A stretch of 64,000 nucleotides of DNA from Bradyrhizobium diazoefficiens (GCF_018131185.1 NZ_JAFCJE010000001.1:834001-898000), one strand, 5' to 3'; numbered from the stretch's first letter, positions 46,498-55,109 are shown. Notes: generated by a model from the letters alone, not told the origin. Translations and numbers: made by a program.

Positions 46498-47289
46498 ATG
46501 ACATCAGTTCAAAACACAGGGACGAGCGGACAGCCCGCCATGCAGACACCGCCGGTGGTGTCGCCGCAGGACTGGGAGGCGGCCCGTCAGCAACTGCTCG
46601 TGAAGGAAAAGGCGCATACCCGTGCCCGCGACGCCCTGGCGGCCGAGCGCCGGCGCATGCCGTGGATGGAAGTAACCAAAACCTATGCGTTCGAGGGGCC
46701 CGGCGGCAAGCTCAGTCTGCCCGACCTGTTCCAGGGACGGCGGCAGCTGATCGTCTACCGCGCCTTCTTCGAGCCCGGCGTGTTCGGCTGGCCCGATCAC
46801 GCCTGCCGGGGCTGCTCCATGGTGGCCGACCAGGTCGCCCATGTCGCACATTTGAACGCCCGCGACACCACGCTCGTGTTCACATCGCGCGCACCTCAGC
46901 CCGATATCGTCAGACTCAAGCAGCGGATGGGCTGGACCATGCCGTGGGTCACCGTCACCGACAGTTTCGATGCCGATTTCGGCGTCGACGAATGGCACGG
47001 GACGAACGTGTTCTACCGCGACGGGACGCGCATCTTCCGCACCTATTTCGTCAAGAGCCGCGGCGACGAGCAGATGGGCGGCACCTGGAACTATCTCGAC
47101 ATCACGCCGCTCGGCCGCCAGGAAGTCTGGGAGGATTCGCCGCCAGGCTATCCGCAGACACCGACTTACAAATGGTGGAACTGGCACGACAACTACGCGG
47201 AAGGCGCGGCGCCGGACCAGAAGTGGGTCGAGATCTCGGATGCCGGCGAGAAGGCTTTTCGCGAGGAGGCGGCGGGAGAACGGAAATGA
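46498..47289 (+). CDS. DUF899-family thioredoxin-like protein
   Basis: Product of 263 residues. The family's thioredoxin-like fold runs from about residue 55 (FEGPGGKLSLPDLFQGRRQL, then IVYRAFFEPG and HACRGCSMVADQV with a CxxC at the active position) to WNYLDITPLGRQEVWEDSP near the end. Typical DUF899 residues, RAFF, CxxC and GxWxxLD, are present. The function is unproven; the fold suggests a redox role. The following gene overlaps by 4 bases. Confidence 0.88.
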   Translation: MTSVQNTGTSGQPAMQTPPVVSPQDWEAARQQLLVKEKAHTRARDALAAERRRMPWMEVTKTYAFEGPGGKLSLPDLFQGRRQLIVYRAFFEPGVFGWPDHACRGCSMVADQVAHVAHLNARDTTLVFTSRAPQPDIVRLKQRMGWTMPWVTVTDSFDADFGVDEWHGTNVFYRDGTRIFRTYFVKSRGDEQMGGTWNYLDITPLGRQEVWEDSPPGYPQTPTYKWWNWHDNYAEGAAPDQKWVEISDAGEKAFREEAAGERK

Positions 47290-47552
47290 CTCCCGCCGTG
47301 AGCACGGCCACCGGCCGCGATGATGGCGTCGCGGCCGTGCGCCACCTCGCCAGATGGCTTGCTCTGGCGGCCACGCCGACCTTCGCGATCATGGCGCTGC
47401 TGACGGCCGTGCTCGGCGACGGAGCGGCAGACATGCTGTGCGTCACCGGGCAGGGCTCTCTGCTCGGCGGCATGGTGCCGATGTATCTCCTGATGAGCGC
47501 GTTTCATTCGGCGGTATGGCTAAGGTGGATCGCGGAGCGGCGGGACGTGTGA
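47286..47552 (+). CDS. Small membrane protein coupled to the DUF899 gene
   Basis: Product of 88 residues with two hydrophobic stretches, LALAATPTFAIMALLTAVLG and GGMVPMYLLMSAFHSAVWL. It starts with the ATGA overlap on the DUF899 stop, so translation is coupled. It has the look of small unnamed membrane proteins that accompany DUF899 genes, but I do not recognise a family with certainty. Confidence 0.72.
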   Translation: MTPAVSTATGRDDGVAAVRHLARWLALAATPTFAIMALLTAVLGDGAADMLCVTGQGSLLGGMVPMYLLMSAFHSAVWLRWIAERRDV

Positions 47553-47659
47553 GCGGCTTCCGCCGCGGTGAACGCCTCGTCCTTCGAGGAGACCGCCGCA
47601 GGCGGGCGTCTCGAAGGATGCGTTATGCACTCAAATGAACAGCCCTGGCGGCGCCGGGA

Positions 47660-48070
47660 TTACTGCGCCTGCAAATAACTCACCACCTTGCCCGCTTCCT
47701 CCGTCGAGATGCCGCCATAGGGCTGCATCTTGTGGCCGGACACGACTTCGTCGGGCTTGACCAGGAAGCGGGTGAGCTTGTCCTGGTCCCAGTCGAAGCC
47801 CGCCTCTTTCATCGAGGACGAATAATTGTAATTCGGCAGCGAGCCGGCCTTGCGTCCGACGATCTTGTTGAGGTTGGGCCCGAGGCGGTTGTCGCCTTCC
47901 TTCACGGAATGGCACGTTCGGCAGGAATTGTTGAAGGCCTGGTGGGCTGCGTCGCCGCTCGCGGGCTGCTGCGCGAACGATGAGGCCGCGGACAGCAGCA
48001 GCGTCAGGACTCCGGCGCAGGCGACCGCGTGCAGCCACGGATACGGCGAGGATTGCAGGCGTGGTTGCAT
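47660..48070 (-). CDS. Soluble class I cytochrome c (c2/c550-like)
   Basis: Product of 136 residues. The signal peptide is about residues 1-33 (ending LLLSAASSFAQQ). The haem motif CRTCH is at residues 50-54 and the axial Met114 in GHKMQPYGG; LGPNLNKIVGRKAGSLPNY between them is typical of cytochrome c2-like electron carriers. It is periplasmic. GGAGG lies six bases before ATG 48070, preferred to the ATG four codons upstream. Its electron-transfer partner is not indicated by neighbours. Confidence 0.88.
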   Translation of the reverse strand: MQPRLQSSPYPWLHAVACAGVLTLLLSAASSFAQQPASGDAAHQAFNNSCRTCHSVKEGDNRLGPNLNKIVGRKAGSLPNYNYSSSMKEAGFDWDQDKLTRFLVKPDEVVSGHKMQPYGGISTEEAGKVVSYLQAQ

Positions 48071-48180
48071 TTGCGCCTCCATCGAGATCGCGCCGCAGCA
48101 AAGCGCGCGTCGACATGTCGAGGGCAAACGAATCCGGCCCCGGTGGGTTCCGGGGCCGCTCGCGTCAGAATGTCCTGTGC

Positions 48181-48924
48181 TCAGCGCGTTGCGCCGCCGA
48201 GTTCCGCCCTGCGCTCCGTCATCGGCAGCACGATCACCTTGGTGCCGACGTTGACGCGGGAATAGAGGTCGGTGACGTCCTCATTGGTCATGCGGATGCA
48301 GCCGGAGGAGACGCGCTTGCCGATGGTCTCGGGCGCATTGGTGCCGTGGATGCGGTAGATGGTGCCGCCGAGATACATGGCGCGGGCGCCGAGCGGATTG
48401 CCCGGGCCGCCGGCCATGTGGCGCGGCAGATAGGGCTGGCGGGCGATCATCTCGGGCGGCGGGGTCCAGGCCGGCCACTCGGCCTTGCGGCTCACCGACT
48501 GGATGCCGGACCAGGTGAAGCCGTCGCGGCCGACGCCGATGCCGTAGCGCAGCGCCTGGCCGTTGCCGAGCACGTAATAGAGATAGGTGTTGGGCGTATC
48601 GATGATGATGGTGCCCGGCGCCTCGCGCGTCGCGTAGGAGACGGTCTGGCGGCGGAAGCGGGCCGGCATCTCGACCGCGTCCTGATCCTCGGACGGCTCA
48701 GTCTGGTAGCTCGGCGCCTGATAGGGCTGATAGGGCTGATAGGGCTGATAGGGCTGATAGGGCTGGAACGGCTGCGGCGCGGCCATCGGCGGCAGCGGCT
48801 GGAAGAACGGGAAGACCTGCACCGGCGCGGCGTTGGCTGCGCTAGCGAACGCGATTGCGGAGATTGCCACTGCACCGAACGCAACGGCGCGCGAATAGGT
48901 CTTGAACGTATCCAGATTGAACAT
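48181..48924 (-). CDS. L,D-transpeptidase (YkuD family) with QPY repeats
   Basis: Exported protein of 247 residues. The signal peptide is about residues 1-33 (AVAFGAVAISAIAFASAANA). The linker contains a tandem QPY repeat (about residues 50-70). The YkuD domain covers about residues 95-225, nearly identical in order to that of the 13048 gene: VLGNGQALRYGIGVGRDGFTW, EWPAWTPPPEMI, IHGTNAPETIG and the nucleophile in SSGCIRMTNEDV. Makes 3-3 crosslinks or anchors proteins to peptidoglycan. Start at MFNLDTFKTYSR after AGGGG. Confidence 0.93.
   Translation of the reverse strand: MFNLDTFKTYSRAVAFGAVAISAIAFASAANAAPVQVFPFFQPLPPMAAPQPFQPYQPYQPYQPYQPYQAPSYQTEPSEDQDAVEMPARFRRQTVSYATREAPGTIIIDTPNTYLYYVLGNGQALRYGIGVGRDGFTWSGIQSVSRKAEWPAWTPPPEMIARQPYLPRHMAGGPGNPLGARAMYLGGTIYRIHGTNAPETIGKRVSSGCIRMTNEDVTDLYSRVNVGTKVIVLPMTERRAELGGATR
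48718..48765. repeat. 9-bp tandem repeat inside the L,D-transpeptidase gene
   Basis: ATAGGGCTG repeated five times head to tail on the plus strand, encoding Gln-Pro-Tyr units on the minus strand. A run of perfect 9-bp copies can gain or lose units in frame, changing the length of the linker before the catalytic domain. Confidence 0.9.
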
Positions 48925-49197
48925 TTGATCGCCCCTGTTTGCTCGGTGTCGTTGATCACCGCGGCACCGTTCGGTGCTCCGTTGCGTCAATCACTAACGG
49001 CGAAACGTTTCGGGACATTTGCGCGGAAAACCGAAAACGGTTTCATGGCGGCAAGGATTGTTTCATGACAGTTTCGTGGCCGCGGGGGTGCGTTAACGAA
49101 CAAAACGGCCCGCCGACACTTCCATGACGTCACACGCCTGAAATATCCTTCGTTGATGGTCGATGCCTGAGAATCATCAAACTCTCGGGATTTTCCC

Positions 49198-50250
49198 ATG
49201 CGGGTATTAATCGCGACTGACGCCTGGCATCCGCAGGTCAACGGCGTGGTGCGGACGCTGACCTCGCTGGCGAACGCGGCCAAGGCTCTCGATGTCGAGA
49301 TCGACTTCCTCACGCCGGACGGCTTTCCGTCCTGGCCGCTGCCGACCTATCCGGGCCTGCGCTTCGCGCTGCCGAGCAGCAAAGAGATCGCACGGCGGAT
49401 CGAGAGCGCTGCGCCGGAAGCCCTGCACATCGCAACCGAAGGCCCGATCGGCTGGGCCGCACGCGCCTATTGCCGGCGCAACCGGCTTGCCTTCACCACC
49501 TCCTACACCACGCGTTTTCCGGAATACGTCTCGGTGCGGACCGGCATCCCCGCGAGCGTCGGCTATGCCGTGCTGCGCCACTTCCATGACGCCGCCGCCA
49601 TGACCATGGTGGCGACGCCTTCGCTGCGGCAGGAGTTGTCCGAGCGCGGCTTCAAGCGGCTCGGCTTCTGGACCCGCGGCGTCAACACCGAGCTGTTCCA
49701 TCCCGACGCTCCGGCCAGGCTCGACCTGCCGCGCCCGATCTTCATGACGATGGGGCGCGTGGCGGTTGAGAAGAATCTCGAAGCGTTCCTCTCGCTCGAC
49801 CTGCCGGGCACCAAGGTCGTCGTCGGCGACGGTCCGCAGAAGGCGGCGCTGGAAAAGAAATACCCCGACGCGGTCTTCCTCGGCGAGAAGAAGGGCGCGG
49901 ACCTCACCGCGCATCTGGCCGCCGCCAACGTGTTCGTGTTTCCGAGCCTGACCGATACGTTCGGCGTGGTGCAGCTCGAGGCGCTCGCCTGCGGCACGCC
50001 GGTTGCGGCGTTTCCGGTGACGGGTCCGAAAGACGTCATCGCCGATCATCCCATCGGCGCGATCGACCACGATTTGCGCACTGCGTGCCTGCGCGCGCTC
50101 ACCATGTCGCGCGAGACCTGCCGCAACTTCGCGCTGGAGCGCTCCTGGGAGAACAGCGCGCGCCAGTTCGTCGGCAATCTCACCTCACTTCAGCCCAGCC
50201 GCGCCTTGCGCGCCTCGCCTCGGATGGCGCGGCGGCCGGTGCGCGGTTGA
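49198..50250 (+). CDS. GT4-family glycosyltransferase, possibly acting on a lipid
   Basis: Product of 350 residues with a GT-B fold. The N-terminal domain has MRVLIATDAWHPQVNGVVRT and FTTSYTTRFPEYV; the C-terminal donor domain has MGRVAVEKNLEAF, VVVGDGPQ, VFVFPSLTDTFGVVQLEALA and CGTPVAAFPVTGPKDV with the E(x7)E motif. The family includes bacterial diacylglycerol and other lipid glycosyltransferases, and the neighbouring genes are lipid enzymes, which supports that reading. No membrane helix was seen; peripheral binding is inferred. The acceptor and sugar are unknown. Confidence 0.82.
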   Translation: MRVLIATDAWHPQVNGVVRTLTSLANAAKALDVEIDFLTPDGFPSWPLPTYPGLRFALPSSKEIARRIESAAPEALHIATEGPIGWAARAYCRRNRLAFTTSYTTRFPEYVSVRTGIPASVGYAVLRHFHDAAAMTMVATPSLRQELSERGFKRLGFWTRGVNTELFHPDAPARLDLPRPIFMTMGRVAVEKNLEAFLSLDLPGTKVVVGDGPQKAALEKKYPDAVFLGEKKGADLTAHLAAANVFVFPSLTDTFGVVQLEALACGTPVAAFPVTGPKDVIADHPIGAIDHDLRTACLRALTMSRETCRNFALERSWENSARQFVGNLTSLQPSRALRASPRMARRPVRG

Positions 50251-50284
50251 CCTCTCCATTTTGACCACAGCGAGAACCTCACCG

Positions 50285-50974
50285 ATGGCTAAGATCATGA
50301 ACCTCGACGGCACCCGGCAGCTCGACCTCACTCGTGGCACGGTCGAGCAGGCCTATGACCGCTGGGCGCCGGTCTACGACCTCGTGTTTGGGGGCGTGTT
50401 CGCCAAGGGCCGGCAGGCTGCGATTGCGGCCACCAACAAGATCGGCGGCCGTGTGCTCGAGGTCGGCGTCGGCACCGGCATCTCGCTGCCGCTCTACGCC
50501 CCGCACCTGCGCATCTTCGGCACCGACATTTCGGAAGCAATGCTGGACAAGGCGCGCCAGCGCGTCGCCGAGGGCGGGCTGAAGAACGTCGAGGGCCTCG
50601 CGGTGATGGATGCCGAGAAGCTGGAATTCTCAGACAATTCCTTCGACGTCGTGATGGCGCAATATGTCGTCACCGCGGTGCCGAATCCCGAAAAGGCGCT
50701 CGACGAGTTCGCCCGCGTGCTGCGCCCGGGCGGCGAGCTGATCATCCTCACCCGCGTCAGCGCGGATGCCGGCATGCGCCGCTTCATCGAGCAGAAGCTG
50801 CAGCCGGTGGTGCGTCCGCTCGGCTTCCGCACCGCCGAGTTCGCCTGGTCGCGTTATGCGAAGTGGCTGGCCGGTGCGCACGGCATCGAGCTCGCCGAGC
50901 GCCGTTTGATTCCGCCGCTCGGTCATTTCTCGCTGGTGCGCTTCCGCAAGGTCGACGTCGCCAAGGCGGCGTGA
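50285..50974 (+). CDS. SAM-dependent methyltransferase, Rhodobacter-type phospholipid N-methyltransferase (PmtX-like)
   Basis: Product of 229 residues of the UbiE/PmtA class. Motif I is VLEVGVGTGIS, motif II DAEKLEFSDNSFDVVMAQY and motif III LRPGGELIILTRV. The start LTRGTVEQAYDRWAPVYDLVFG resembles the Rhodobacter-type phosphatidylethanolamine methyltransferases that B. japonicum carries in addition to its main Pmt enzyme (PmtX1). It would add the first methyl group to phosphatidylethanolamine. The specific call is from memory of the family. Start at ATG 50285; a TTG eight codons upstream is an alternative. It is 34 bp after the glycosyltransferase gene. Confidence 0.75.
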   Translation: MAKIMNLDGTRQLDLTRGTVEQAYDRWAPVYDLVFGGVFAKGRQAAIAATNKIGGRVLEVGVGTGISLPLYAPHLRIFGTDISEAMLDKARQRVAEGGLKNVEGLAVMDAEKLEFSDNSFDVVMAQYVVTAVPNPEKALDEFARVLRPGGELIILTRVSADAGMRRFIEQKLQPVVRPLGFRTAEFAWSRYAKWLAGAHGIELAERRLIPPLGHFSLVRFRKVDVAKAA

Positions 50975-51100
50975 CCTGAAGCCGGCGCGTCGCGTGCGTC
51001 ATCGCGCCGCTGCACGTCGTCACATGACACAATGATGATGTCACACGGCCTACATCGAATCCCTGTAAATCCCGGACCCGAAAGCATTTTGGGGGAGAGC

Positions 51101-51760
51101 ATGATCAAGAATTATCTCGAGCAGCTGCGGATCCAGCGCTGGGACGACCATCGCTACTATCACCACAGCCGCATCAATCAGAGCCTGCACTTCGTCAGCG
51201 CGTTGAGCTTTCTCTTCGCCTATGTCTGGCTGTTCATCGATCCCGTGGTCTCCGCGCTGGTCGGCTGGCTGGTGTCGATGACTTCGCGCCAGGCCGGACA
51301 CTTCTTCTTCGAGCCGCACACCTACGATCACGTCAACCAGGCCACGCACGAATACAAGGAGGAGATCAAGGTCGGCTACAACCTTCAGCGCAAGGTGGTG
51401 CTGATGGCGATCTGGGCGCTGTCGCCGCTGGTGCTGGTCGTCGATCCCTCGCTGTTCGGCCTGTTCACGCCCTGGGCGAGCGCGACCGACTTCATGCGGC
51501 AGGTTGCCAAGATCTGGCTCGTGGTCGGCGGCGGCGGACTTCTGTTCCGCACGGTGCACCTCTTTTTCATCCGCGACGTCGAGACCGGCCTCGTCTGGAT
51601 GACCAAGATCCTGACGGACCCGTTCCACGATCTCATGCTCTATCGCAAGGCTCCGCTCGCCCTGATGCGCGGCGAGCTGATGGACCCCGGCCTGCACCTC
51701 AATCCCGAGCACACGCTGGGCCTGATCGGCGAGCCCGCGCTCGACGAGCAGCACGCCTGA
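51101..51760 (+). CDS. Mpo1/DUF962-like integral membrane protein
   Basis: Product of 219 residues. Three or four hydrophobic segments (SALSFLFAYVWLFIDPVVSA, VVLMAIWALSPLVLVVDPSL, FMRQVAKIWLVVGGGGLLF). HH-SRIN early and RQAGHFFFEPHTYDHVN later match the histidine pattern of DUF962/Mpo1 (HxxxxN and QxxGHxxFE), iron-dependent dioxygenases of 2-hydroxy fatty acids in yeast and plants. The assignment is distant. GGGGGAG precedes the ATG. It lies in the group of lipid genes, same strand as the methyltransferase. Confidence 0.65.
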   Translation: MIKNYLEQLRIQRWDDHRYYHHSRINQSLHFVSALSFLFAYVWLFIDPVVSALVGWLVSMTSRQAGHFFFEPHTYDHVNQATHEYKEEIKVGYNLQRKVVLMAIWALSPLVLVVDPSLFGLFTPWASATDFMRQVAKIWLVVGGGGLLFRTVHLFFIRDVETGLVWMTKILTDPFHDLMLYRKAPLALMRGELMDPGLHLNPEHTLGLIGEPALDEQHA

Positions 51761-51801
51761 GCGCGCTGGTCTCACCAAGCATTCCGATGTTGATCGGCTA
51801 C

Positions 51802-51887
51802 GTCATGCCCGGCTTCGCGCCGGGCATCCACGTCTTATCCAGGTCTTGGTGGGCTCCTTCGCCTCCCCGCGCGCGCCCCGGAATGAC
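51802..51887. repeat. Dispersed palindromic repeat, CCCCGGAATGAC family
   Basis: The left hairpin GCCCGGCTTCGCGCCGGGC is bounded by GTCAT. The right end CGCGCGCCCCGGAATGAC closes the unit after a short non-symmetric middle. It lies between convergent genes. Confidence 0.7.
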
Positions 51888-51909
51888 GGTGGTGAGAAGA
51901 CGAAGAACC

Positions 51910-53574
51910 TCAGCGCCCGAAGCGCTTGGCCAGCATCTCTTTCAAGATCTGCCGCTTGATGTTCTTGTTGGTGAGCACGCCGTCGTGCCACCAGAAGCCG
52001 TCGGCCTTCATCTTTTCGGCAGCACGGACGAAGCGTTCGGCAACCTCGGTGAAGTCGGCGTCGGTGTAGTTGAGGCTGAAGATCAGCCGGCCGGTGCCGA
52101 CCCAGCTCAGCGCGAGGCCCTCTGCGCGAAGGTAATATTGCAGCATCCAATTGTAGCGGGACGGGGTGGTGTATCTCACCGTCCAGATCGACGAGAAACT
52201 GGCGAACCGCACCGGCAGGCCGGCATCGGTCATCATCTGGTTGAGTTTTTGGACGCGGCCGTTCCAGGTCTCCTCGAGACCGTCATAGACCGCGCGAAAA
52301 TTCGGGCTTGCCAGCCGGCTCAGGAACTCGTCCATCGCCGTCATGACGTAGGGGTGCGAGTTGAAGGTGCCGCGGGCAAAGCAGATGTCGGCGGGACGAT
52401 CGTCGCGGAAGCGGCGCATCAGCTCGCGTCTGCCGCAGACCACGCCGACCGGCAGGCCGCCAGCGAGACTCTTGCCGTAGGTCACCATGTCGGCCTTGAC
52501 GCCGAAATATTCCTGGGCACCGCCGGCGGCGAGGCGGAAGCCGACGAACACCTCGTCGAAGATCAGCACGATGCCGCGCTCGGTGCAGACGTCACGAAGC
52601 TTCGTCAACCATTCGGTATAGCCCGCGCGGTCGAAATGGCCGCCGCGGGAGGAATCGACCAGCGAGGAATCGCCGGACGCGTTGGCATTGGGATGCAGGC
52701 CCTGCAGCGGGTTGACCAGCACGCAGGCGATGTCTTTGCGCGTGCGCAGGACATGCAGCGTCTTCTCCGACATCTCGGCGAGGGTGTAGGTCTCGTGCGC
52801 GGCGATGGGGTTGCCGACGCCGGGCTGCACGTCGCCCCACCAGCCGTGATAGGCGCCGGCGAAACGAACCAGATGCGTGCGCTTGGTGTGGTAGCGCGCC
52901 AGCCGCACCGCCTGCATCACGGCCTCGGTGCCGGACATGTGGAAGGACACCTCGTCGAGTCCCGAGATCTGGCGGAGCCGCGCCACGTTGTCGAGAATGA
53001 CGGGATGGTAGGGGCCGAGCACGGGGCCGAGCGCATGCGCGCGCTTCTCCGCGCCCTCGATGCACTCCTTGTAGAAGTCGTTGCCGAAGACGTTGACACC
53101 GTAGGATCCCGTGAGATCGTACGAGGTGTTGCCGTCGACATCAGTGACGGTGACACCGCGCGAGGATTCCACGAAGGTCGAGGTGCCCAGATGCTCGCGG
53201 ACGAGGCGCGAGAACTGGAACGGCACCCGGTAGCTTTCAGTGAAGTTGAGATCGGAGATCGTCTCGGCCGCCTCCTTCGTCATCGCGCGGCCCTTCGGGT
53301 AGCGCTCGGCGTAGAGGCGTGCAAGGCGGAAGAAGGCGTCCTTGCGCTGCGCCACGATGTTCGCCGGCGCGCCGTCGCAACCGAAATATTTGTCGCCTTC
53401 GAATTCGTAGAACGGCAGCAGCCGCGCCACCCGGCGCGACATCTTGGAGTGCCCGGCGAGCGAGCGGTGCTTGGCGCGGGACAATTCGACCCGTGCCTTG
53501 ATCTTCGGGAGGACGGCGGCAGCGGACGCTGCGGCGGCCACGGACATCGAGAGAATCGGGAGTGTCGTTTCCAT
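51910..53574 (-). CDS. Large class III PLP-dependent aminotransferase with N-terminal extension
   Basis: Product of 554 residues, about 120 longer than glutamate-1-semialdehyde aminomutase. The first 150 residues are an extension with a hydrophobic start (LPILSMSVAAAASAAAVL, residues 5-22) that could anchor it at the membrane, then a basic and aromatic region. The PLP domain follows: VSFHMSGTEAVMQAVRLAR (cofactor phosphate site), YHGWWGDVQ, Asp340 in LIFDEVFVGFR, and the cofactor lysine Lys368 in VTYGKSLAGG. The substrate is unknown. It is divergent from psd with only 35 bp between starts, so the two share a promoter region. Confidence 0.82.
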   Translation of the reverse strand: METTLPILSMSVAAAASAAAVLPKIKARVELSRAKHRSLAGHSKMSRRVARLLPFYEFEGDKYFGCDGAPANIVAQRKDAFFRLARLYAERYPKGRAMTKEAAETISDLNFTESYRVPFQFSRLVREHLGTSTFVESSRGVTVTDVDGNTSYDLTGSYGVNVFGNDFYKECIEGAEKRAHALGPVLGPYHPVILDNVARLRQISGLDEVSFHMSGTEAVMQAVRLARYHTKRTHLVRFAGAYHGWWGDVQPGVGNPIAAHETYTLAEMSEKTLHVLRTRKDIACVLVNPLQGLHPNANASGDSSLVDSSRGGHFDRAGYTEWLTKLRDVCTERGIVLIFDEVFVGFRLAAGGAQEYFGVKADMVTYGKSLAGGLPVGVVCGRRELMRRFRDDRPADICFARGTFNSHPYVMTAMDEFLSRLASPNFRAVYDGLEETWNGRVQKLNQMMTDAGLPVRFASFSSIWTVRYTTPSRYNWMLQYYLRAEGLALSWVGTGRLIFSLNYTDADFTEVAERFVRAAEKMKADGFWWHDGVLTNKNIKRQILKEMLAKRFGR

Positions 53575-53609
53575 GTCAACAAGCGCTAATACTGTGAGCT
53601 AACAGATTC

Positions 53610-54473
53610 ATGACAGTCAAAGCCCTCATCGCCTCTTTCACCCAGCAGGAAGACCTCAACTTCCTGTTGACCAACCGCATCCCGCGCGCCGCGCTGACCC
53701 GATTCATGGGCTGGTTCTCCAAGATCGAGAACCCGCTCGTGCGGGACTTCTCGATCGCGCTGTGGAGGCTGTTCTCCGATCTCGACCTGTCGGAGGCGCG
53801 CAAGACTCATTTCAAGAGCCTGCACGACTGCTTCACCCGGGAGCTGAAGCCGGGCCTGCGGCCGTTTGATCCGGACCCCTCGGTCGTCTCCAGCCCCTCG
53901 GACGGCATCGTTGGCGCCCATGGCCGGATCGCCGACACCGAGCTGTTCCAGGTCAAGGGCGCGCCCTATTCGCTGCTCGACCTCGTCGGCGATACCGCGC
54001 TGGTGGACCAGCACCGCAATGGCTCCTTCGTCACGCTGCGGCTGACCTCAAGCATGTATCACCGCTTCCATGCTCCCTATGACGCGCATATCGAGCGGGT
54101 CTCGCTGATCCATGGCGATGTCTGGAACGTCAACCCGATCGCGCTGAAGCGCGTCGAGCGGCTGTTCTGCAAGAACGAGCGCGCGGTGATCCGCACGCAT
54201 CTTTCGACCGGCGAAGCCGTGACGCTGGTACCCGTCGCCGCAATCCTGGTCGCGAGCATCCGCCTGCACTTCCTCGATATGGTGCTGAACGCGCAGACGC
54301 GCGGCCCGGTCAACTTTCCCTGCGACGTCAGCGTGACCAAGGGCGAGGAGCTCGGCTGGTTCGAGCACGGCTCGACCATCATCATCCTGGCGCCCGGCGA
54401 TTTCACCTTCTGCGATGGTATCGCCGAGGGCACGCGCATTCGTGCAGGTCAGGCTCTGTTGAAGAGAAACTAG
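53610..54473 (+). CDS. psd: Phosphatidylserine decarboxylase, E. coli-type
   Basis: Pyruvoyl enzyme of 287 residues making phosphatidylethanolamine at the inner membrane. The self-cleavage site HGST is at residues 253-256, Ser255 becoming the pyruvoyl group; Asp98 (SPSDG) and the histidines of MYHRFHAPYDAH (151-160) complete the processing centre. Length and N-terminal region are those of the E. coli type, whereas many alphaproteobacteria rely on a shorter form. It may feed the methyltransferase at 50285 with phosphatidylethanolamine. Confidence 0.9.
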   Translation: MTVKALIASFTQQEDLNFLLTNRIPRAALTRFMGWFSKIENPLVRDFSIALWRLFSDLDLSEARKTHFKSLHDCFTRELKPGLRPFDPDPSVVSSPSDGIVGAHGRIADTELFQVKGAPYSLLDLVGDTALVDQHRNGSFVTLRLTSSMYHRFHAPYDAHIERVSLIHGDVWNVNPIALKRVERLFCKNERAVIRTHLSTGEAVTLVPVAAILVASIRLHFLDMVLNAQTRGPVNFPCDVSVTKGEELGWFEHGSTIIILAPGDFTFCDGIAEGTRIRAGQALLKRN

Positions 54474-54539
54474 CCTTCAATCCGCCGTGCCCGCGGCCTA
54501 TATCGTCCGCGGGGTCGATTCTAGACGACGGATCTTGTG

Positions 54540-55109
54540 ATGGCGCGGGCGCCGGTGATGGCGGCGGGTGGTATTGTGCTGCGGCGGGGCGCTGAGCCGC
54601 TGATCGCTATCGTGCGCCAGCGCAAGCGCAACGAATGGGTTCTGCCCAAGGGCAAGCTCGACGACGGCGAGACGCCGAAGGAAGCTGCGCATCGCGAGGT
54701 GCTGGAGGAGACCGGCCACGACGTCGCCGTGCACGAATTCCTCGGCACCCTCGTGTACCAATCCGGCGGGCGCTCGAAGGTCGTGCATTTCTGGCGCATG
54801 GAGGCCGAGGGCGGCCCGGTCCGCAAGCTGATGAACGACATCAAGGCGGTCGATTGGTTGAAGCTCGACGATGCGATCGCGCGGCTGTCGCGCGAATATG
54901 AACGCGTGTTTCTCACGCAAATCGGCCCGATCGCGCTCGCGGCTGCGGGGCTGGTGGCTGCATCGGCGCCGGAGCCCGTGCCAATGGCAGCCCCTGACGA
55001 TCTCGATGCAGCCTTGCAGACGCTGACGCCGGCTGAGGCGGCCTCGGTCGACGAGCTGCGGCACGGTCTGTTGCAAAAGGTGAAGGCCTGGCTCCGCGGG
55101 GAGGCGTGA
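54540..55109 (+). CDS. Nudix hydrolase
   Basis: Product of 189 residues. The Nudix box reads GKLDDGETPKEAAHREVLEE followed by TGHD, with all catalytic Glu/Arg positions present (GX5EX7REUXEEXGU). The barrel start PVMAAGGIVLRRGAEPL and WVLPKGKL suggest the diadenosine-polyphosphate/MutT-like subgroup. A 55-residue Ala/Pro-rich C-terminal extension follows the domain. The ATG is the second codon after a GTG. It probably hydrolyses nucleoside diphosphate derivatives. It follows psd by 66 bp. Confidence 0.86.
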   Translation: MARAPVMAAGGIVLRRGAEPLIAIVRQRKRNEWVLPKGKLDDGETPKEAAHREVLEETGHDVAVHEFLGTLVYQSGGRSKVVHFWRMEAEGGPVRKLMNDIKAVDWLKLDDAIARLSREYERVFLTQIGPIALAAAGLVAASAPEPVPMAAPDDLDAALQTLTPAEAASVDELRHGLLQKVKAWLRGEA

